64,000 nucleotides of DNA from Comamonas_C sp026954015 (lineage in GTDB: Bacteria; Pseudomonadota; Gammaproteobacteria; Burkholderiales; Burkholderiaceae_C), in contig JAPSFS010000007.1 of assembly GCA_035063785.1 (NCBI GenBank), positions 1 through 64,000 on the forward strand, given 5' to 3'. The number at the start of each line of letters is the position of its first letter. The first letter of the stretch is position 1. The position numbers and the translations under genes were made by a program. The notes below the pieces were generated by a model. The model was not told the origin of the DNA. It ran no database searches and saw nothing but the letters and a program-made list of their open reading frames with translations. Shown piece after piece: positions 63,935 through 64,000 of this stretch.

Positions 63935-64000
63935 ATGCCTGCATCGCAGGTTTCTCCATTCGCCGGGGCCGCAGTGCCGCGCCTGCAGCTCGCGGGCATC
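63935..64000 (+). CDS. Start of an unidentified gene (runs off the window)
   Basis: Begins MPASQVSPFAGAAVPRLQLA after an AAGAGACAAG site and is open to the last base. The 22 codons are not enough to name a family; the first residues are not a signal peptide. Confidence 0.45.
   Translation, partial: MPASQVSPFAGAAVPRLQLAGI

Overview
The window reads as chromosomal DNA of a high-G+C betaproteobacterium, most likely a member of the Comamonadaceae (Burkholderiales). Evidence: the dapA-bamC pair, an Omp32-type general porin, a Bug-type tricarboxylate receptor, a TRAP transporter, Liv-type ABC operons, a Rieske oxygenase and a CoA-thioester aromatic degradation locus. Gene density is very high, with many 1-4 nt stop/start overlaps. 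I see no rRNA, tRNA, CRISPR array or intact transposase. A genus cannot be fixed from this sequence alone.

Layout. 1-12.2 kb: 5' end of pyrG; an ankyrin/heme-binding pair; a two-component system; coaBC; dut; a glycine-zipper lipoprotein; a SlyD-type isomerase; the ribosomal oxygenase gene roxA; an 11-mer-repeat lipoprotein; bamC and dapA. 12.2-19.5 kb: a coupled methyltransferase/40-residue peptide/MFS operon, then topoisomerase IV (parE, parC) with a VapBC-type toxin-antitoxin pair wedged between its subunits. 19.5-23.1 kb: a small metabolic island (Bug receptor, adenosine-deaminase-like hydrolase, LysR regulator) followed by a second, frameshifted copy of the 3' end of parC and of the small gene after it. 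23.1-28 kb: RidA, aryl-CoA ligase, a shortened salicylyl-CoA-5-hydroxylase-like monooxygenase and a PaaX-type regulator. 28-36 kb: comEC, an AT-rich arylsulfotransferase lipoprotein, sseA, a DMT exporter and an orphan Rieske oxygenase. 36-39 kb: the isoprenoid set xseB-ispA-dxs. 39-46 kb: a TRAP transporter split into convergent units, then modABC divergent from modE. 46-52.5 kb: a Liv-type ABC operon with two tandem receptors. 52.5-58.4 kb: an AttEFGH-like export cluster interrupted by an antisense hsp20, and miaA. 58.4-64 kb: porin, Bcr/CflA exporter, HIT protein, membrane diguanylate cyclase and the start of one more gene.

The most unusual signal is not one gene. A family of about 50-60 bp imperfect palindromes (core CCAGCGCTTG-N5-CAAGCGCTGG, with outer arms resembling ATAGCTGCC and GGAGGCTAT) recurs roughly a dozen times. 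Some copies lie between genes (pyrG/ankyrin, DMT/Rieske, ispA/dxs, livM/attH). Others lie in frame inside protein genes (coaBC, a methyltransferase, parC, comEC, an ABC permease, miaA). The two parC 3' ends that bracket the 19.5-22.6 kb island both begin their shared sequence at such a copy, which suggests that the repeats act as recombination sites and add peptide segments to core enzymes. All alignments were made by eye.
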